DNA of 64,000 nt from Candidatus Woesearchaeota archaeon (GCA_019322435.1 JAHWIR010000010.1:1-64000), one strand, 5' to 3'. Positions 40,081 to 49,768 are shown, numbered from the stretch's first letter. Notes: generated from the sequence alone by a model not told the origin. Made by a program: numbers and translations.

Positions 40081-41934
40081 ATGAATATAATAACACTAAT
40101 CCTCTTTTTTGTATATGCATATGGATTAGGATTTGCTTTAACTTTTTTTTTAAATAATTCTAAAAACTTCCTAGAAAGAAATTTAATAAGAGTAGGAATA
40201 GGTTTGGGGGTTTTTACAGTATTAGGGGTTCTTATGAACTTATTAAGAATCCCATTAGATTGGAAACTATTCTTGATACTAAGTTTGATATGTCCTTCAT
40301 ATGCATTAATCAAGAAAATCAAATCAAAAGAATTCACAAAACCATTTAAATTAAAGTTAACAAAATCAAATCTTAATATTTTAATTGTATTCATCATCTT
40401 CTTGACCTGTCTTTATATGTATGCTGGAGGTGCATTAAGGTACCCTTATCTTGAAGATGATGATCCATGGTGGCATGCAGAAGGAGTTAAATACGTTGCA
40501 TTAGAAAAAACAGTTTTCCAACCGCCCCACTATAATATTCAATACATTGATCCATATCCCCCTGGTTATGATTTATTGATGGGCGTTCTCCACCAAACAT
40601 CTACTTCAATCAGTTGGACACTCAAATTCTTTAATGCATTAATAATTTCATTAAGCATCTTATTCTTTTATTTCTTTGCTAAAATATTCACAAATAGCAG
40701 AAATAAAGCATTGTTTGCAACTTTTATACTGGCTGCATTGCCCTCTTATTTCACCCACTTTATCTGGGCACATTCTCTTACTATAATGCTTCTTTTCCCT
40801 TCATTATATTGCTTAGAGATGATAAAGTCTGATAAAAGATGGATTTATCCTGCAATAATTGTCATATCTTCAATATTTCTAACTCACTCATCCCAAGCAA
40901 TAAAAATAGGAATGATGTTAGGAATTTATTGGGCAATTAAAGCAGCTATTGAAAAAAATCTGTTAAAAAACATATTAATAGCAGGAACAGGAGGTTTTTT
41001 ACTTTCCTTTGTGTGGTGGTTTAATAAATGGAAACCAATCTTTTCGCAGGTATCTACCGATAGCAGCTTAACAACAGCTTCAACAAGTTTTTTCACAAAA
41101 CTCCAATCAGCATTTTCCCCAACAGCAGGAACAGCAACAAGAGCATATGCCTTTAGTGATTTTTTCATAGCAAAACCTTTTGGAGGAATTAACATTCATG
41201 TTGGGTGGGGAATCTTTATTACATTACTTTTGGTACTAGGTCTTATATGTTGTGCTATAAGATACAAATCACTGCTAAAAAAAGAAAATACATGGGTAGC
41301 AGTAACCTTAATTTGGTTTATATTTACATTCTTAGGTACAAATTCAATGACATTTAATCTTCCAGTCGGATTAATCGCATTTAGATTTTGGTTATTAATG
41401 GCAATTCCCGTAGCTTTATTATCCTCAATAGGTTTATGGTCATTGTTATCCTTCACAAAAACATTTAAGATACCTAAAATAATCGTGATTATTGTGATAG
41501 TCTTAGGCATTTTATTTACTTCTGGTTATCAAAAATATCATCACAATACACTGCCTACTTGGCCCCCAGGAGTGCATTGGAGTTCAAATGAAGAAATCCA
41601 AGGCTATATATGGCTAAAAACCCTGCCAACAGACACAAAAATATTGGGTTTTTGTTCAGATATAAGTTCTAGACATATAATTGGTTTTGATAAATTAGAT
41701 GAACCCTGGTTACTTTCAACTATCAATTTTAAAGAAAAAGCAATCAACAAAACACCAAGTGAGATAACTTCTTTCTTAAAGCGTATAAATTATGATTACA
41801 TGATTATTGATTCCAGCTGTGTAAAGAATTTTGGAATAAATGCTACAAATAATAAAATCCAAGAAATCATTGAGTCAAATCAATTTAAGATAGCACATCA
41901 AACCCAAGGAATGCTTTTATTTAAATTAGTTTGA
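40081..41934 (+). CDS. GT-C membrane glycosyltransferase-like protein, 617 aa
   Basis: About twelve hydrophobic segments; the catalytic-type acidic motif EDDDPWWHAEGVKYVA (residues 125-140) is placed in the first large external loop, resembling AglB/STT3-type D-x-D. The C-terminal soluble part contains EIQGYIWLKTLPTDTKILGF, the pattern of related GT-C proteins at 17831 and 19362. GGGGGCC precedes the ATG, with a TATA around 40036-40047. Probable membrane glycosyltransferase of the glycan locus; acceptor unknown. Confidence 0.75.
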   Translation: MNIITLILFFVYAYGLGFALTFFLNNSKNFLERNLIRVGIGLGVFTVLGVLMNLLRIPLDWKLFLILSLICPSYALIKKIKSKEFTKPFKLKLTKSNLNILIVFIIFLTCLYMYAGGALRYPYLEDDDPWWHAEGVKYVALEKTVFQPPHYNIQYIDPYPPGYDLLMGVLHQTSTSISWTLKFFNALIISLSILFFYFFAKIFTNSRNKALFATFILAALPSYFTHFIWAHSLTIMLLFPSLYCLEMIKSDKRWIYPAIIVISSIFLTHSSQAIKIGMMLGIYWAIKAAIEKNLLKNILIAGTGGFLLSFVWWFNKWKPIFSQVSTDSSLTTASTSFFTKLQSAFSPTAGTATRAYAFSDFFIAKPFGGINIHVGWGIFITLLLVLGLICCAIRYKSLLKKENTWVAVTLIWFIFTFLGTNSMTFNLPVGLIAFRFWLLMAIPVALLSSIGLWSLLSFTKTFKIPKIIVIIVIVLGILFTSGYQKYHHNTLPTWPPGVHWSSNEEIQGYIWLKTLPTDTKILGFCSDISSRHIIGFDKLDEPWLLSTINFKEKAINKTPSEITSFLKRINYDYMIIDSSCVKNFGINATNNKIQEIIESNQFKIAHQTQGMLLFKLV

Positions 41935-43137
41935 TTATAAAGAATTAAAGTATTCAATACTTTTGATATCATTATCTAATTCTCCTTTCTTTGGCACTTC
42001 AAAAGAAACCATCTTAGCTTCACTATTCCTTATACCTTTTTTTAGAAATTCTAAATCAAAGTTTCCTTCTCCTAAACTCAAATGCTCATCTTTTTCAACA
42101 CTAGAATCCCCATCGCAAATATGGAACATATAAGGATTTAATTTTAGAAATTCATTAATCAATTCTTTAGGATCTTTATTTAAACTGGCTGCAGCCTTAT
42201 ATACATGTGAAAAATCCAAACAAAATCCTCTTCTTTTATCCAGTAATAATTTAATGTCCTTTGGAAGATAGCATATCATCTCTTCGTTATTTAATCCTAT
42301 CTTGGATTGATTTTCAATTAATATATCCTTATAATTAAATTTATCCAAACACTCAATTGTTGAATTTATATCTCCATTATACCCTGGATGAACTATTATT
42401 TTAGGAGCATTTAACTCCTTAGCAAACTTTTTCACTTCTTCAAATTTAGAGATATTTGATTTGTGTAAAGACCAATCAGCAAGATTAAAATTATGAAAAG
42501 AATGAGGAGCATGTATTATCATAGGAACATTTAATCCCTTTAATTTCAAGATAGATTTTTCAAAACTTCCTGGAACAACATATAGTTCAATATAATCTAT
42601 TTTTTTATTATCAAATAATTTCTTGGCTTGATCAAACCACTTCATATTTGTAGACCAAATCTTTAACCCCTTTTTAATTTCCATTAACTCCATAACCACT
42701 AAATTATTTTTCTTTTCTTTTTCAACAAATCCTGCTTTACTAAAACTTTTGCTTGAAGCTATATTGTTATTTTTAATCTGCGCAATTATCCCCCTATATC
42801 CTAACTTAAAAAAAGCAAATCTACAGGCTTCTTTTATAACTTTGCTTCCCAATCCCCTCCCCCTATAATCAGAAATTATTGATATGCTGATCTCAGCAGA
42901 ATTAATATCTTGTCTGTCAAATCTTGCCTGCCCTATATCCTTTCCTTCAAATACAATTATGAATATCTTCCTATTAGGGTTTTTTAAAGATTCTCTAAAC
43001 CATTTTTTATGAGTTTCTAAATCGACTGGTTCTGAAACTATAGAGTTCCTTACTACAACAGGATCGTTTCTTAATCCTAAGAGAAAATTACAATCCTTCT
43101 CTTCAACAGACCTAAATTTTATTTTTATTTTAGTCAT
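41935..43137 (-). CDS. Fusion: GNAT N-acetyltransferase + AP-endonuclease-2/xylose-isomerase-like TIM barrel, 400 aa
   Basis: Residues 1-150 are a GNAT acetyltransferase (SIISDYRGRGLGSKVIKEA with the acetyl-CoA R-G-x-G loop), comparable to PseH. Residues about 155-400 are a sugar-phosphate isomerase/AP-endonuclease-2-like TIM barrel (LYVVPGSFEKS, IHAPHSFHNF, IIVHPGYNGD, CLDFSHVYKA, HICDGDSS with metal-type His, Asp and Glu residues). The two domains are joined in one frame. The gene overlaps the NeuB-like gene by 8 nt, so both domains probably act in the nonulosonic acid pathway. Confidence 0.82.
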   Translation of the reverse strand: MTKIKIKFRSVEEKDCNFLLGLRNDPVVVRNSIVSEPVDLETHKKWFRESLKNPNRKIFIIVFEGKDIGQARFDRQDINSAEISISIISDYRGRGLGSKVIKEACRFAFFKLGYRGIIAQIKNNNIASSKSFSKAGFVEKEKKNNLVVMELMEIKKGLKIWSTNMKWFDQAKKLFDNKKIDYIELYVVPGSFEKSILKLKGLNVPMIIHAPHSFHNFNLADWSLHKSNISKFEEVKKFAKELNAPKIIVHPGYNGDINSTIECLDKFNYKDILIENQSKIGLNNEEMICYLPKDIKLLLDKRRGFCLDFSHVYKAAASLNKDPKELINEFLKLNPYMFHICDGDSSVEKDEHLSLGEGNFDLEFLKKGIRNSEAKMVSFEVPKKGELDNDIKSIEYFNSL

Positions 43138-44200
43138 AAATGTTTTCTTCTTCCACAGGTGCCCCTTTTTTTAGATTGGATTTGAGTTTTTTACCAATTA
43201 TTTTATCAAAATAATCAGGAGTTAAACCTTTTTTAGCTTTGCCTGATCTAAGCACAGCAATATTTTTTGCAGAAAATTTCTCTCCCTTTCCTATATCTTT
43301 GATTGCATAGATATATCTTCTTGCAAAACTGTGAAGTTCTTTTTCATCTTCAAGCAATATTTTTTCTTCAGTTCCAAGAGCCATTTCAAGATCTCTTATG
43401 CTCTCCACCATTACTTTTAATTCTTCAGGAAGTATAGCAAACTCCTGATCTGGTCCAGGCAGATTATTATCAGTAGTAAAGTGTTTTTCAATTATTTTAG
43501 CACCTAAAGAAACAGCACCTAATGGGGCAATTAGTGGTTCTCTTGAGTGGTCAGATAATCCTACTGGAACGTTAAATTTCTCTTGCAAAAAAGATATGGT
43601 CTTTAAAGAAATAGAAGATAAAGGAGAAGGATATTTTGCAGTGCACTGCATTACAGCAACTTCCCCATTGCCTTCTTCTTTTATAATCTTAACAGCTTCT
43701 TCAATTTCATCAATATTCGACGCTCCGGTTGATAATATGATTGTTTTTCCCTTTTTTGCAATATATCTAAGCAGGGGCTCATCAGTAATTGTATAAGATG
43801 CAATCTTATAAGCAGCAATCCCTATCTTCTCTAGCTCATCTGCAGATTCTTCATCAAAAGGACTACAAAGAAATACTATCCCTATCCCCTCACAGTATTC
43901 CTTTAATTTAGCTAACCATTCATAAGGTAATTCCATTTCTTTAATAACATCTTTTATTGGTTTCTTTTTTCCAATGTAGTCAGCATAACCAGAACCATCT
44001 ACATACAGTTTATCAGCTCTATACAATTGAAACTTAACAGCATCTACTCCTGCTTCTTTTGCAATATCAATCAATTTAATTGCCTGATTAAAATTTGCCT
44101 CGTCATTATCAGAAATCCTGAAATTAGCTCCAGCTTCAGCTATTATAAAACAAGGACATCCCTCTCCTATTTCAATTTCCCCAATTTTGATAGATTTCAT
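43130..44200 (-). CDS. pseI: NeuB-family nonulosonic acid synthase (PseI/LegI-like), 356 aa
   Basis: N-terminal NeuB TIM barrel (IAEAGANF, DAVKFQLY, CSPFDEESADELEKIG, GASN, LSDHSREPL, EKHFT) condenses a 6-carbon sugar with phosphoenolpyruvate to a 9-carbon acid. A C-terminal SAF antifreeze-like domain (about 295-356, RRYIYAIKDIGKGE) is present. It lies between the cytidylyltransferase fusion gene (adjacent) and the GNAT fusion. The exact sugar (pseudaminic, legionaminic or other) is not determined. Confidence 0.92.
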   Translation of the reverse strand: MKSIKIGEIEIGEGCPCFIIAEAGANFRISDNDEANFNQAIKLIDIAKEAGVDAVKFQLYRADKLYVDGSGYADYIGKKKPIKDVIKEMELPYEWLAKLKEYCEGIGIVFLCSPFDEESADELEKIGIAAYKIASYTITDEPLLRYIAKKGKTIILSTGASNIDEIEEAVKIIKEEGNGEVAVMQCTAKYPSPLSSISLKTISFLQEKFNVPVGLSDHSREPLIAPLGAVSLGAKIIEKHFTTDNNLPGPDQEFAILPEELKVMVESIRDLEMALGTEEKILLEDEKELHSFARRYIYAIKDIGKGEKFSAKNIAVLRSGKAKKGLTPDYFDKIIGKKLKSNLKKGAPVEEENIYD

Positions 44201-46240
44201 CTAATTGTTCCTGTTGAATACAGGCCTGAATTTCCCACAATTCAATAAACCATCTACGCTTCCAAGCTTAACAGCTTTCTTAACTTCATCAAAAGCCACA
44301 GCAACAGCCTCAATAAATTTATTAACATCTTCTATTGTATGGCTCAAACAAAAATTATTAACACCCACACTTAATATCCCTTTTTCAATCAATTTAGATT
44401 GATAAATAGTCATAAACTCCTCTTTACTAATACCTTCTTTATCATTAAATACAACTCCGCAATGAGGAGAAACCCCATAAATCTTAACAATCCCCTCTAA
44501 TTTTTTTCCATTGATTAATTTTTTAACTTCCTTTAACCAATAATTGCCAAGTTTAAAGATATGTTTAAATGATTCAGGATTTCCAAGAACATGTATAGTC
44601 GCCAAAGCTCCTGCTAGAGACAAAGTCTCTCCCCCAAAGGTAGATGAAATAAAAACACCCTCATCAATTAATCTCATTATGTCCTTTTTCCCAACAACTG
44701 CAGATATCGCCAAACCATTCCCCATGCCTTTTCCAAAAGCGGATAAATCAGGAATAACATCATAATATTCTTGCGCCCCGCCCAATCCCATTCTAAAACC
44801 AGAAACAACCTCATCAAATATCAAAACAGCATTATTTTCATGTGTAATCTCTTTAACCTTCTTCAAAAATCCATTTTCAGGGCCCTGCATTTGGCAAGGC
44901 TCTAATATAACTGCAGCAACCTTCCCTTTATTCTCTTCAAAAATCTTCTTAAGCGAATCAATATTATTATATTCAAAAGTTTTGGTCAATTCCTTAACAG
45001 CTTTTGGTACTCCCAAGTCATTAGTTGTAGTTCCAATATACCAGTCATGATAACCATGATATCCGCAACAAGCCACCACCTCTTTTCCAGTATAAGCTCT
45101 TGCTAATCTTACTGCAGCAGTTGTAGCATCAGACCCATTTTTAATAAATTTTACCATCTCTGCACAAGGAATTATTTCAATTAATTTCTTAGCCAACTTA
45201 AATTCTAATATATTTGCTTGAGAAAATGAAATTCCTTTTTTAAGCTGCTCAGAAATTGCTTTATTGACATACCCATTATTATATCCTAAGGTTATTGCTC
45301 CTAATCCACAAACAAAATCAATAAATTCATTTCCATCAATATCCCATACCCTGCCTCCTTCTCCAGAATCTAAGAAAACAGGAGCAGCACCCTCACAAAA
45401 ATATTTGTAACTTTTACTGTAGGTTTGAGAAGCTGTTGGGATTATTTTCTTTGCTTTTTCCAACCATTCCAAACTTTTATCAAAATTCATATTAGTTTTA
45501 TCTCCTTTCAAAGATTTTTTATAACCTTCATTTCTTGAAATGTTTTTATTTATCTTTAAGAGTTCAGGATTTTCTCTGATTGTATTAACTATTTCTTTCA
45601 AATTATAGTTTTCGGCAGTTATTTTCTTTAAGATACCATCCAATAAAATAAAATCTTCATCATCATCAACAGTTAATCTTAAATCAGATAAATCTTCATT
45701 ATTTTTAAGATTAATACATTTGAACATTTCTTTGTTTTTCCAAATATAAGGAGTAACATGCTCCCTTTCTGATTTTAATTTAGCCTCTTTCCATGCTTTT
45801 TCTAAAGCTTTAAATGAAAAAACCTCAACATCAAACCCATCAGGATAAGTAGGCGGATGAACATTGGACGCATAATCCGCATCATTATTTTTAAACAAAA
45901 TAACAACCTCATCAATAATCCTTGAATCTATTAATGGGCAATCTCCTGTGATCCTCACTATAACATCTATTCCAAATTTCTTTGCACAATGGTAAAACCT
46001 GTCTAAAACATCATCTTCATCTCCTCTAAAAGCAATCCCTCCGTGCTTTCTCATTTCCTCAACTAAAATGTCATTATTTTTTTTATCACCAGTAGCCAAA
46101 ACAACTTCATCCACTTCCTTTGCTTTCTTAACTCTATCTATCACGTGCCAAAATAATGGTTTGTCCCCTAATAATTTTATCATCTTCCCAGGCAGTCTTG
46201 TCGAGCCCATCCTTGCTTGTATTATTGCTGCGGTCTTCAT
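44201..46240 (-). CDS. Fusion: CMP-sugar cytidylyltransferase (SpsF/NeuA-like) + class III aminotransferase, 679 aa
   Basis: Residues 1-235 are a cytidylyltransferase of the SpsF/PseF type (IIQARMGSTRLPGKM, VRITGDCPLID, DADYASN). Residues about 255-679 are a glutamate-1-semialdehyde-aminotransferase-like PLP enzyme (LEPCQMQGP, LIFDEVVSGFR, PLP Lys504 in SAFGKGMGNG). The linker (235-255) carries an internal ATG at 45490 with GGAG 11 nt upstream, so the second half may also be made separately. Both domains belong to the nonulosonic pathway by context; the aminotransferase substrate is unknown. Confidence 0.87.
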   Translation of the reverse strand: MKTAAIIQARMGSTRLPGKMIKLLGDKPLFWHVIDRVKKAKEVDEVVLATGDKKNNDILVEEMRKHGGIAFRGDEDDVLDRFYHCAKKFGIDVIVRITGDCPLIDSRIIDEVVILFKNNDADYASNVHPPTYPDGFDVEVFSFKALEKAWKEAKLKSEREHVTPYIWKNKEMFKCINLKNNEDLSDLRLTVDDDEDFILLDGILKKITAENYNLKEIVNTIRENPELLKINKNISRNEGYKKSLKGDKTNMNFDKSLEWLEKAKKIIPTASQTYSKSYKYFCEGAAPVFLDSGEGGRVWDIDGNEFIDFVCGLGAITLGYNNGYVNKAISEQLKKGISFSQANILEFKLAKKLIEIIPCAEMVKFIKNGSDATTAAVRLARAYTGKEVVACCGYHGYHDWYIGTTTNDLGVPKAVKELTKTFEYNNIDSLKKIFEENKGKVAAVILEPCQMQGPENGFLKKVKEITHENNAVLIFDEVVSGFRMGLGGAQEYYDVIPDLSAFGKGMGNGLAISAVVGKKDIMRLIDEGVFISSTFGGETLSLAGALATIHVLGNPESFKHIFKLGNYWLKEVKKLINGKKLEGIVKIYGVSPHCGVVFNDKEGISKEEFMTIYQSKLIEKGILSVGVNNFCLSHTIEDVNKFIEAVAVAFDEVKKAVKLGSVDGLLNCGKFRPVFNRNN

Positions 46241-46241
46241 T

Positions 46242-47099
46242 TTAATTCCAATTAATTGGCAAAATTATCCCTTCATCATCTTCTTTTAAATCTGATAATA
46301 TCCCATACACTTCATTTACTTTCTTCTTGTATTTTGAAGAATCTATATTTTCTTGTAAATTTTCTAGGCTATCCACCCCAATTATTACTTTATCAATATC
46401 TTGGTTCAGTAAAGCAAAATTTATGCAAAGAGCAGAAATTGGAATACCTGTTCTTTCTGAAATAGACCTTAAATCTGATAACTTATCTTTTATCTTAACA
46501 AAATCTCCTTCCAACTTAGCAGGATTTTTAAAAAATAATCCTTGTAAAAATACAGACCTAACATGAATCTCAACTCCTTTTTCTTTCAACAATTCAAAAA
46601 CAGAAGAAAATCTTTGGTCAAAAATATTAAAAGGAACCTGCACTATATCAAACTGAACATTATTATCCAAAAGATATAAAACTTCCTTCGGGTAATATAA
46701 AGAAAAACCAATCTTTTCAATCTTCCCTTTTTGCTTCAAGATTTTTAATTTATCAAATATCTGTGGATTTTCTAAAAAAGAGTCAAAATCATGGATAAGG
46801 CACGCATAAACTTTTTCAGAATTAAGCCTCTTAGCAGATTCCTCAAAAGCATTTTCCCAATTCTTAGAAGGCAATTTAGAAACAATCTTAAAACTGTTAT
46901 TTGTCTTGCTAATAAACTCGCCAATAACTGACTCACTGCTTCCATAAGCATATGCAGTATCTAATACATCAATGCCATTCTCCTTTGCAAATCCAAGTAT
47001 TTCAAAAACCTCTTTTTTAGGAATCTTCCCTCTATTATTAATTCCATAATCCATTCCAAATTGAACAGTTCCTAATGCTAATTTCATAATTTCAACCAT
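46242..47099 (-). CDS. Aldo/keto reductase, 285 aa
   Basis: TIM-barrel NAD(P)H oxidoreductase: LGTVQFGMDYGI at the start, DVLDTAYAYG with catalytic Asp and Tyr, KIVSKLP with Lys, LIHDFDS with His-Asp. The start codon overlaps the previous stop as TAATG, implying coupling (a second Met four residues in is possible). Such reductases occur in NulO and spore-coat sugar loci, but the reaction there is not established. Confidence 0.87.
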   Translation of the reverse strand: MVEIMKLALGTVQFGMDYGINNRGKIPKKEVFEILGFAKENGIDVLDTAYAYGSSESVIGEFISKTNNSFKIVSKLPSKNWENAFEESAKRLNSEKVYACLIHDFDSFLENPQIFDKLKILKQKGKIEKIGFSLYYPKEVLYLLDNNVQFDIVQVPFNIFDQRFSSVFELLKEKGVEIHVRSVFLQGLFFKNPAKLEGDFVKIKDKLSDLRSISERTGIPISALCINFALLNQDIDKVIIGVDSLENLQENIDSSKYKKKVNEVYGILSDLKEDDEGIILPINWN

Positions 47100-48229
47100 T
47101 AATCATTATTTTCAAAAAAACCATTTATTAGTTTGATAACTTTTTCCTGTTCTTCTTCATTCAACCCAGGGTACATAGGCAAACTCATTATCCCACTATA
47201 AAATTCCTCGGCATTTTTACACAACCCTTTTTCATACCCTAATCTTTGATAATAAGGATGCAAATAAACCGGAATATAATGCACCTGACAACAAACCCCT
47301 CTTTCCTTGAGGTAATTAAATAATTTCAATCTTTCTTTAACTTTAATAACAAACAAATGATAAGAATTAAACTGTCCTTCATTTTCTTTAATAAATTCAA
47401 TATTTTTATTATCCTTAAAAGCAGATATATATCTTTTAGCAATCTTTCTTCTTTTTTCTATAAACCAACTTAATTTTTTCAATTGACTAATACCCAAAGC
47501 ACATTGTAAATCAGTAATCCTATAATTATATCCAATTGTTTGCATTTCATTATACCATCCGCCCTGATTTTCATTAATATAATCCTCAGGATCTTTTGTT
47601 ATTCCATGGTTCCTTAACAACAACAATTTCTCATATAATTCTTTAGAACTAGTTGTTATTATTCCGCCTTCTCCAGTTGTTATCTGTTTTACAGGATGGA
47701 AGCTAAAAACAGTCATATCAGAATACTTACAATCCCCAACCTTGCTATCTCTATACTTTGCTCCAAGAGCATGGCAAGCATCTTCTATAACAACCAAACC
47801 ATGTTTATCTGCAATCTCTGTTATCTTTCCCATATCACAAGGCAGCCCAGTATAATGAACAGGAATTATAACCTTTGTTTTCTCAGTTATCTTTTCCTCA
47901 ATCTTTTCCACATTAATCAATGCTTGCTCATCAATATCTATAAACACGGGCCTGGCCCCGCAGTATAAAGCGCAATTAGCAGAAGCAGCAAAAGTCATTG
48001 GACTGGTTATCAACTCATCTCCTTGCTTCAATCCACTAGCCAAACAAGCTAAATGCAGTGCAGCAGTTCCATTTACAACTGCAACAGCATACCTAACTCC
48101 TATATGCCCGGCAAACTTATCTTCAAACTCCTTAATCCTTGGCCCTGTTGTTAAGAAATCACTTTTAAGAGCATTAACTACTTCTTTAACATCATCCTCA
48201 TTAATTGTTTGCTTTCCATAAGGAATCAT
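47099..48229 (-). CDS. pseC: PseC-like sugar aminotransferase (DegT family), 376 aa
   Basis: Fold type I PLP transaminase; PLP Lys is K181 in FHPVKQITTGEGG, and IEDACHALGAKY gives the cofactor Asp. Context after a PseB-like gene points to UDP-4-amino-4,6-dideoxy-AltNAc formation. Start set at 48229 (MIPYGKQTI): a longer frame of 50 extra residues overlaps pseB extensively and is unlike the family. The stop of pseB is one base upstream. Confidence 0.9.
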   Translation of the reverse strand: MIPYGKQTINEDDVKEVVNALKSDFLTTGPRIKEFEDKFAGHIGVRYAVAVVNGTAALHLACLASGLKQGDELITSPMTFAASANCALYCGARPVFIDIDEQALINVEKIEEKITEKTKVIIPVHYTGLPCDMGKITEIADKHGLVVIEDACHALGAKYRDSKVGDCKYSDMTVFSFHPVKQITTGEGGIITTSSKELYEKLLLLRNHGITKDPEDYINENQGGWYNEMQTIGYNYRITDLQCALGISQLKKLSWFIEKRRKIAKRYISAFKDNKNIEFIKENEGQFNSYHLFVIKVKERLKLFNYLKERGVCCQVHYIPVYLHPYYQRLGYEKGLCKNAEEFYSGIMSLPMYPGLNEEEQEKVIKLINGFFENND

Positions 48230-48230
48230 T

Positions 48231-49241
48231 TTAGAGCAATCCAAATTTTTTGAATAATCTTTGAACTTCTTCCTTACTAATGATAGCATCTTTTGAACTA
48301 TATTCAAGCATATATTCCTCACTAAGTCTATTTTTTTCCTTAAAATATTCTGCACGTTTAATTGTTTGATAGTTTTCAATAGATGAAGTAATCACATACC
48401 TATTCTTAAACTTAAAAGTCCTTGGAACCTCTGAGAAATTAATCATTAATTCATCAATCTTCTCTCCAGGCCTCAATCCAATGATCTTTACTCCATTATT
48501 TGCATTATTTTTTCCCTTAAGTATCTCGATAAGATCTATAATCTTAAATGCAGGCAGTCTTGGTACAAATATCTCTCCGCCAACACAATATCGCAAAGAA
48601 TCCATAACCAAATCTACTGCTTGTTTTGGACTAATTATAAATCTAGTCATCCTTGGATCTGTCAAAGGAATATCTTCTCCTGCATTAATCTTTGATTCAA
48701 AAAAAGGGATAACCGAACCAGTACTCTCAAGCACATTCCCATATCTCACACAAGTAAAGATTGTTCTCTTACGTCCTTTGTTGAAATTACTTTCCACAAA
48801 AATCCTTTCACTTACAAATTTACAAGCACCATAAGTATTTACAGGAGAACAAGCCTTATCAGTTGAAATATAAACCGCTTTTTCAACATCACACTCTAAA
48901 CAAGCATTCACAACATTCAATGTTCCTATAATATTTGTTTTAATTGATTCTTCTACATTATATTCCAATATATCTAATCTTTTCAGTGCAGCAGCATGAA
49001 TAACTATATCTACTCCTTCACATGCTTTCTTTAGTCTTGGATAATCTCTAACATCTCCAATTAGATATCTTAATTTTTTATTATCTTGAAACATCTCTTG
49101 TAATTTATGATGCTTAACTTCATCTCTGCTAAAAACCCTTATACTTTGAGGATTATATTTTAGAATTTCTCTAATTAAACTCCTCCCTAAAAAGCCTGTT
49201 CCGCCTGTGATAAGTACTACTTTGTTTTTGAATAAGTTCAT
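48231..49241 (-). CDS. pseB: PseB-like UDP-GlcNAc 4,6-dehydratase, 336 aa
   Basis: SDR-family dehydratase: NAD loop TGGTGFLG at residues 12-19, D-K and Y-x-x-x-K in YISTDKACSPVNTYGACK. These, and FSRDEVKHHKLQEMF, match PseB/CapD-type inverting 4,6-dehydratases. Start placed at ATG 49241, five bases after a perfect GGAGGG; an upstream in-frame TTG at 49268 is rejected since it would overlap the regulator gene. Confidence 0.92.
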   Translation of the reverse strand: MNLFKNKVVLITGGTGFLGRSLIREILKYNPQSIRVFSRDEVKHHKLQEMFQDNKKLRYLIGDVRDYPRLKKACEGVDIVIHAAALKRLDILEYNVEESIKTNIIGTLNVVNACLECDVEKAVYISTDKACSPVNTYGACKFVSERIFVESNFNKGRKRTIFTCVRYGNVLESTGSVIPFFESKINAGEDIPLTDPRMTRFIISPKQAVDLVMDSLRYCVGGEIFVPRLPAFKIIDLIEILKGKNNANNGVKIIGLRPGEKIDELMINFSEVPRTFKFKNRYVITSSIENYQTIKRAEYFKEKNRLSEEYMLEYSSKDAIISKEEVQRLFKKFGLL

Positions 49242-49257
49242 ATGTATCCCTCCTAGA

Positions 49258-49737
49258 TCACTTATCAAATCCCAATAGCTTAATCATGTCATAGGTTTCA
49301 AATTTATAGGCTCTAAGAGTAGCAGATTCGCTCCAGCTACTTATGATGCTGCCAAATTTATTTTTTATATCCGATGTTATTTCAGTTAAATCAGCAACAT
49401 CTTTAGATACAACAACAATAGAGAAATCCCATTCTCCACTAACACTAAAAATCTCTGCAATCTTTGGGTTTGATAGTAGATATTGTACAAATCTATCAGT
49501 CTCTTTTTTCGAATGATTATTAAGTTTTATTTTAATATCCACAATATTCATATAACCAAGGCTTCTTGGTCTAATCTGGATTCTTGGATAAAATATATCA
49601 TTCTCCATTTTCTTAATTCTTTTCTTTACAGAATCTATAGAAAGGCCAACTTGCTTTGCTATATAAGTTAAAGAAGCTCTACAATTATTTTGTAGTATGT
49701 TAAGGATAATACAGTCTTTTTCGTCTAAATTCCCCAT
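49258..49737 (-). CDS. Lrp/AsnC-family transcriptional regulator, 159 aa
   Basis: N-terminal winged HTH (KDCIILNILQNNCRASLTYIAKQVGLSIDSVKKRI) and a C-terminal AsnC-type ligand-binding domain (about 65-140, FSVSGEWDFSIVVVS). It is the first gene of the nonulosonic acid operon. A 17-bp palindrome lies between its TATA box and its ATG (49741-49757), suggesting autoregulation and control of the whole operon. Effector unknown. Confidence 0.9.
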   Translation of the reverse strand: MGNLDEKDCIILNILQNNCRASLTYIAKQVGLSIDSVKKRIKKMENDIFYPRIQIRPRSLGYMNIVDIKIKLNNHSKKETDRFVQYLLSNPKIAEIFSVSGEWDFSIVVVSKDVADLTEITSDIKNKFGSIISSWSESATLRAYKFETYDMIKLLGFDK

Positions 49738-49740
49738 TTT

Positions 49741-49768
49741 ATCTTAAAAATTAAGATAAATATATAAC
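49741..49768 (-). promoter_or_regulatory. Promoter and palindromic operator of the regulator/nonulosonic operon
   Basis: ATCTTAA (49741-49747) and TTAAGAT (49751-49757) form an inverted repeat with 3-nt spacer directly before the ATG at 49737. A minus-strand TATA-like TTATATATTTA (49757-49767) abuts it, spaced 25 nt from the ATG (leaderless). A bound regulator would cover the start site. Confidence 0.6.

Noticed and set aside
48229..48379. Extended N-terminus of the pseC-like protein
   Set aside because: The extra 50 residues overlap pseB coding sequence and do not fit the family start.
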